This document shows, in pieces, positions 59,201 to 64,000 of a DNA stretch of 64,000 bases. The number at the start of each line of letters is the position of its first letter. The stretch's first letter is position 1. Source of the DNA: Septoria linicola (lineage: Eukaryota > Ascomycota > Dothideomycetes > Mycosphaerellales > Mycosphaerellaceae); the NCBI GenBank assembly GCA_024114885.1, contig CP099420.1, positions 1,240,001-1,304,000 on the forward strand. The letters run 5' to 3'. The notes under the pieces were generated by a model. The model did not search any database. It worked only from the letters and a program-made list of their open reading frames with translations, and was not told the origin of the DNA. Both the position numbers and the translations under genes were made by a program.

Positions 59201-60838
59201 AAGTTAAAAAGGCGTTTTTCTATAGTACCGCTACTAAGGCACTTTGACCCTACGCTTAGGCTACGGGTCGAGAGCGACGCCTCTAATTACGTAATTACTA
59301 TAATCCTTAGCTAACTCTTCGGGTCTAAATAGTACCCTATTATATTTATATCTAGGAAGATAATTACTATAGAGTATAATTACGAGGTATACGATAAGGA
59401 GCTTCTTATAGTAGTCGAGGCTTTTAAAGCGTAGAGGCCGTACCTCGAAGGCGCTCCGTATACGATCGACGTACTAGTCGACTATACTAACCTTTATAGG
59501 TTTATAGGCGTAAAGAAGTTAACCGGTAGGTAGGCCTATTAGGCTACATTCCTAGCCCTATTCGACTTCGTTATAACGTACTAGGCAGGCAAGCGAAACC
59601 TAGCTAACGCGCCGTTAAGGCGTAGCGATTACGCTAAGGAGGTAGTAGAGGTAACTAACCTACTACCTACCCTATAGACTAAGTTATAGCTATAGGATAA
59701 TTAGAGTACGAGAGACGTAGGCGGACCGCTCGTAGCTCGTATCTATACGACTTATAAAGAATAGTATTCTTCGATAGAGAGAAGTACTAACTCTAACCCG
59801 TAGTAGTAGTTCTTAACGCCTATACGAGTAGTAGGTATAATTACTAAGGGCGAAGAGCCGTATATAAACGTCTTAGACTTAATCCTTAGATATACTCGCG
59901 CGCTAGTATAGGCTAAGCTAAGTACAAGCGTAGTATACTCGTAAGCGATAAGTAATAGCGGCCGGTTCGAGTAATATACTATAAGAGAAGGAAACCTCTA
60001 GGTAGACGATTTACTATACGTACCTAAGGACTACGCCTTACGGACGTAGGTAATTCGTATATATTACGATAATACTCTTATAGGCTATTTTAGTAAGGAC
60101 AAGACTATCTCGCTAGTACGAAGGAAGTACTAGTAGCTAGAGATAACTAAGGATATCGTATAATACGTAGAATCCTATAGGAGTTACTAGAAGGTAAAAG
60201 CGCGTCGCTATCGACTATACGGCGAGCTAACTACGCTACCTATACTAGATCGTCCGTTCTAAGAGTTAACTTAGGATTTTATTATAGACCTCCTACCGAG
60301 TAAGCGAGGAGTATACGTATATAATACGATTCTAGTTATTGTCGACCGATATACGAAAATAGTTATCTTTATACTAACTACGAAGAGGTATACTAGTAGT
60401 AACCTTATAGGAGTCTTAATATTAGAAGTAATTAGGTATTATAGTATACCTATAGGTATTATTAGTAATAGAGGGTCTGTATTTACGAGTTAGTTCTAGT
60501 CTAACTTCTACTACGAGGCGTATATAAAGCGTAAGCTAAGTATAGCGTTCTATTCGTAAACGGACAGGTAAACCGAAAGAGCGAATTAGACGCTTAAGAC
60601 TTACCTACGTATCTATTACGTAGAGTAGTAAGATAACTAGGCAGACCTATTAGTACAAGCCGAGTTCGTATATAATAATAGCACGTATACGACACTAAAG
60701 GTATTACTATTTATAGCGCTATATAGTTTCAATCTAGAGCTAGTAACGAGTAGGCGAGAAGCTTAGAGCGCGCTTCCTAAAAGGGAGGTACTAGCTACTA
60801 AGGAAGCTATAGAAAGATTAAAGAAGAACTATAAGACG
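56284..60838 (+). mobile_element. Ty3/Gypsy retrotransposon, RIP-degraded, interrupted
   Basis: Plus-strand remnants follow Gypsy order: gag (about 56520-57560, with YKGPKVREPRTFKGE and a damaged zinc knuckle near 57565), protease-like region, reverse transcriptase (about 58490-59030, with YIDYRGLNEITIKNR, TTLDLIDTYYRI and YLNNILIYSK), RNase H (about 59220-59500) and integrase (about 60280-60560). The 5' LTR probably begins just after 56283 and is some 200 bp long, but its 3' partner is not in view. The element is cut at 60838 by the second Copia. CpA and TpG are nearly absent; every frame has many TAG and TAA stops. Confidence 0.82.
58490..60800 (+). pseudogene. Gypsy pol remnant (RT, RNase H, integrase)
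   Basis: The reverse transcriptase core reads with stops restored in thought only: a LRLYIDYRGLN start, a TLDL block, and YLNNILIYSK replacing the YIDDILI active site. KEVDFLGFVVT and an RNase H block with ITIEYNYEVYDKELL follow. The integrase catalytic region spans about 60280-60560. Stops in all frames make it dead. Confidence 0.82.
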
Positions 60839-61116
60839 TGTTAAGAATGTATCCTAGATAGTTAGTCTAGATATAGACTTCTAAGCATGGTTCTAGATGC
60901 CTAAGGTATCCACCTAAGGCTTAGTAAGAGGTACATCTTACTTCTCTCTCTTCTCTTCTTAGATAACTAACTTAATTAACTTTGTATTTAGTTCCTAGCA
61001 TATTACTACTATACTATGTGTATAAGTTAGTTCAAGATTGATCCCCTATTCTTCTTTACTACGCTATACCCTCCTTAACATTATATAGTATCTATAAACG
61101 CCCTCCACTTTTAATA
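60839..61116 (+). repeat. 5' LTR of second Copia copy
   Basis: This is 278 bp, beginning TGTTAAGAATG and ending TTTTAATA, with one extra base relative to the first copy's LTRs. Differences are mainly CA/TA or TG/TA. The five bases before it are AGACG; the matching duplication would lie beyond the window. Confidence 0.9.
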
Positions 61117-61133
61117 GGTTATAAGCCCGGGTT
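61117..61133 (+). other. Primer-binding site of second Copia copy
   Basis: GGTTATAAGCCCGGGTT follows the LTR, identical to the first copy, again fitting the anticodon stem-loop of initiator-Met tRNA with one G to A change. Confidence 0.55.
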
Positions 61134-64000
61134 TATATACTAAATAGGAGCAACCTATGTCAGTATAGGTTACTTGTATCCCTTACAGTTTATAGAAAAC
61201 ATTTAGGGCCTAGAAGTTTCCCTAACTATATTACTAACGAAGCTAGTTTGCACCTAGTAGTATATAAGTTAGTAAAGATCTCTATAAGACAGTAGTGTGT
61301 TTCTGCTTTATTAATACCTGCCCAGTTCTCTACTATTGTACCTAGCATCACTAGAGTTAGAAGAGGCTACTTAGCCTTCCTACTACCTAGTAACAGAAAC
61401 TCTACTAAGAGAGAAAGATCTAAGTCTTAGTAATTTCCTAAATACGAGGAATCCCTATCCCTTAGAGCTAGTCTCCCTACTACAAGAAATTACCCTTCTC
61501 TAGAATCCTTAGCTAGTCTAAAGCATTCTACTAATTATTTATTCTATTTACCTATTTCTATAATAGACTAAGAGGACAAGAAGAGCTAAAGGATTCCAAT
61601 CCTAGATAGAACTAACTAGAAGAGATAGTTCAAGCTACAGACAGACAAGCTAGAAGGAAAGGACTAGTTCTAGGCAATTAGCTAACTAATTGTTAGAGGG
61701 AACCTATACATAGTTTAGTAGGACACTAGTCTTTAGATATATGTCACTTAGAATTAATACTTCTTAAAAGACAATATAGTATACAGGTTTAGTATTAGAT
61801 ATAGTATTAGTAAAGATAATAAGATGGAGCTGGAGACATAGTGTATTACTACACTAGTAGCTAAGATATAGGTGATTCTCTAGAACAAGTATAACAGAGT
61901 CCTGAAGTCCTATACTATAGGTCTAATTAAGCAGTTTGTCACATTTAGGATGTTACCTAATAAAACAATTAGGGAAGCATAGAGACACCTTAGAGGCCTA
62001 GGTAAGAGGATTACTAAGATTGATCCTTAGGAAGCCTACTACTAGAGCTAAGAGAAAAGGCTAAAATATCTCCTATAGTCCCTACCTATATTATACTAAG
62101 CAGCTAAGGATACTATTATAACCTAACTATCCTTGGATATAGACACTGTTCTCCTTCTACTTGAGTCCTAAGAGGCAAGAGACAATCTAGACAAGATAGA
62201 CATAGGTCTAGCTATATTCTATTCTAGGCAGCCCTACTAAGGAAAGTCCCTACTAATATACTAGCTCTATAAGAAAGGGAAGCACTAGTTGAAGGATTAT
62301 CCTAACCTCCCTACTACTAAGAAACTGTCCTAGTAGAGAAATAGTACTAAGAACTAGAAGGACCCTTAGGGATCATTCCTTAGAGAGAGGGTTAGAAGAT
62401 CCCCTTTACTAAGGAATGCTAGATATATCAAGAAAGCTGTCTATAAGTCATTATTATATAATAAGCTGAAGAAGGTTATCTAGAAAATAGGTAAGTAGCT
62501 TTAAAGGATAGAAAAGTCTAGAAAGCTTCTAAAGAAAGGATTTTTAGCCTAGGAGTCTAGTTCTAGTTCTGATTCTAGAACTCACTCTAGTTCTAGAAGT
62601 AATAATAATTCCCTATTAGAAGATAATAACTAAGATAAGTTGGCCTATTCTATAATTAAGGCTAAAGGCAAGTTGTTACCCTAAGAATAGCTCTTAGATT
62701 CCTATACCTTATCTTATATAACTAACTAACTGTCCTTCTTTAGATTAGTAAAGCTACTAAGGAAGAAAGTATAGATCAAGGTAGGAGGAGGATACCTCTA
62801 TGTAACCTACTCTAGACTAGTATAGATAAAGGGAATCTTAGGAGGAGAAGTTCTACTTGATAGGGTACTATTTATTCCTAATCTTAGAGTAAATCTTATA
62901 TTATAGAATCAGTTTAGCAAGCAATTTAGAGTCTAGAAGCCTGATTTCACTCTCACCTCCCTAGATAGCCAAACAGTTGTAAAGACTAAGCTAGTTAGAG
63001 ATATTCTATTTATTAGTAAGATATTACCTCTCCTACAGGAAAAGTTATATTACTTACTATATGATCCTATAGAGGTTAACAATGCCTATACTGCCCTATT
63101 AGAGAAGGATCTGAAATAGTAGGAGCTATAGTATAGAAGATTTGTATATTTTGGAAGAGGGTTACTCTCAAACCTTTATAAAGTTACTAACCTAAAGGAA
63201 AGAATTCTAATTCCTAACTAGGAAGAGTATAAGTGTAGGATCTGTATAATAGGCAAGATAAAGAAACACCTAGGCAAGTCTATTAAGAGAAGACCTAAAA
63301 GATTAGCCCTTATATTAGTAGATATCTGTGGACTATTACTATTATTAGTAAAAGGTTTTATATAGTAGCTTGAGATTGTTAATAACTTCTTAAGAAAGAA
63401 ATAGGCATTTCTACTTAAGGCTAGATCAGATACACTAACTGCTCTTTAGAACTAGAGGATTAAGGTAGAAAGGCAGTTAGTAGCACTCCTCAAGTCTATA
63501 AGGGCTGATAATACTAGAGAGATCACTACTTTGATCAAATAGTAGGAGAAGGACTTTGGAATCACCCTTAAGCTAACTAAGGCCTACAATTTACTCTAGA
63601 ATAGAGTAGTTAAGAGGTCTATCTAAACATTAGAGGCCTCTATTAGAGCAATACTTGAAGAAAGTAAGATACCTATTAAGTTTTAGCTAGAAGCCCTTAA
63701 AGCATAGGTGTATATAAGGAACAAGCTTCTAAATAGACCTAATATTAAGGGATTCAAGCTCTTACTTAATAAAGCTTTTAATAGGATTAAACTAATAGTC
63801 TCCTACCTCAAGGTATAGGGATATAGAGCTATAGTATATATAGATACAAGAGTACAGCCTTAGTAGGCAAGGAGTGACAAACTAATAAACAGAGGAAAGG
63901 ATACTATGTTTGTTAGATACTATAATAATATAGTAAAGGTATAGAAGTTCTAGGAGCTAGACATGAAGGCTGTCAAGTAGCACACTAATACAATCTTCTT

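Larger units (their letters stand above)
60839..64000 (+). mobile_element. Second Copia copy, 3' part beyond the window
   Basis: This is the same family as 2858-9154, inserted into the Gypsy element in the same orientation. The LTR is 60839-61116 (278 bp). The internal sequence runs parallel to the first copy to the window end, which falls around the integrase to RT spacer. This copy keeps more CA and TG pairs than the first (for example GACACTGTTCTCC against GATACTATTCTCC), so it has had less RIP or is younger. Confidence 0.88.

Noticed and set aside
1..64000. Starship-type giant element
   Set aside because: No tyrosine-recombinase (DUF3435) captain gene was seen at either edge, and the boundaries are inverted, not direct, repeats; the left 2.4 kb could not be identified.
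1..64000. CRISPR arrays, rRNA or tRNA genes
   Set aside because: No regularly spaced repeats, no rRNA sequence and no convincing tRNA with matching A and B boxes on either strand by eye.

Overview
This window is filamentous ascomycete DNA. The genes carry short GT-AG introns (about 42-90 bp), the protein set is typically fungal (Zn(II)2Cys6 regulator, HET protein, NmrA, Argonaute, Cut12-like coiled coil), and the flanking repeats show repeat-induced point mutation (RIP). The mix best fits a Dothideomycete; I cannot name the species from sequence alone.

Layout. Positions 1-9834 and 55185-64000 are AT-rich transposon DNA in which CpA and TpG are almost gone while CpG survives, the signature of CpA-targeted RIP. 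Between them lies a normal-GC gene island of about 45 kb. The island is bounded by an inverted repeat of about 1.1 kb (2428-2857 plus 9155-9834 on the left, 55185-56283 on the right). The left arm is split by a complete 6.3 kb Copia element (2858-9154) with 277 bp LTRs and an ATAAG target duplication. The right arm is followed by a RIP-degraded Ty3/Gypsy element (about 56284-60838), itself split by a second copy of the same Copia family (60839 to the window end).

The island in order: GIY-YIG/DUF1766-like protein (+); broken small secreted Cys-rich gene (-); C2H2 zinc-finger gene with an in-frame TAG (-); ceramide glucosyltransferase (-), divergent from a Cut12-like coiled-coil protein (+); a small possible ORF and a four-helix membrane protein (+); two related genes of unknown function (-), one broken; an Hsp70-like ATPase (+) and a tail ORF; MFS transporter (+); Zn(II)2Cys6 regulator (+); D-xylose reductase (+); WW-HET protein (-); MDR oxidoreductase (-); a 3.7 kb gene-poor stretch; nmrA (+); NAP/Vps75-type histone chaperone (-), divergent from a sodium:solute symporter (+); a zinc-knuckle Argonaute (-); Swi5 (-).

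Themes. nmrA and a urea-transporter-like SSS symporter suggest nitrogen use. MFS, regulator and xylose reductase in a row may be a small metabolic group. The most striking gene is an Argonaute with three N-terminal CCHC zinc knuckles and a Gly/Pro-rich insert before PIWI, near heavily RIPed retrotransposons. Genes between 11 and 29 kb carry several single in-frame stops, mostly of the CAG/TGG to TAG type, which is what RIP would leave; genes from 30 to 55 kb look intact.
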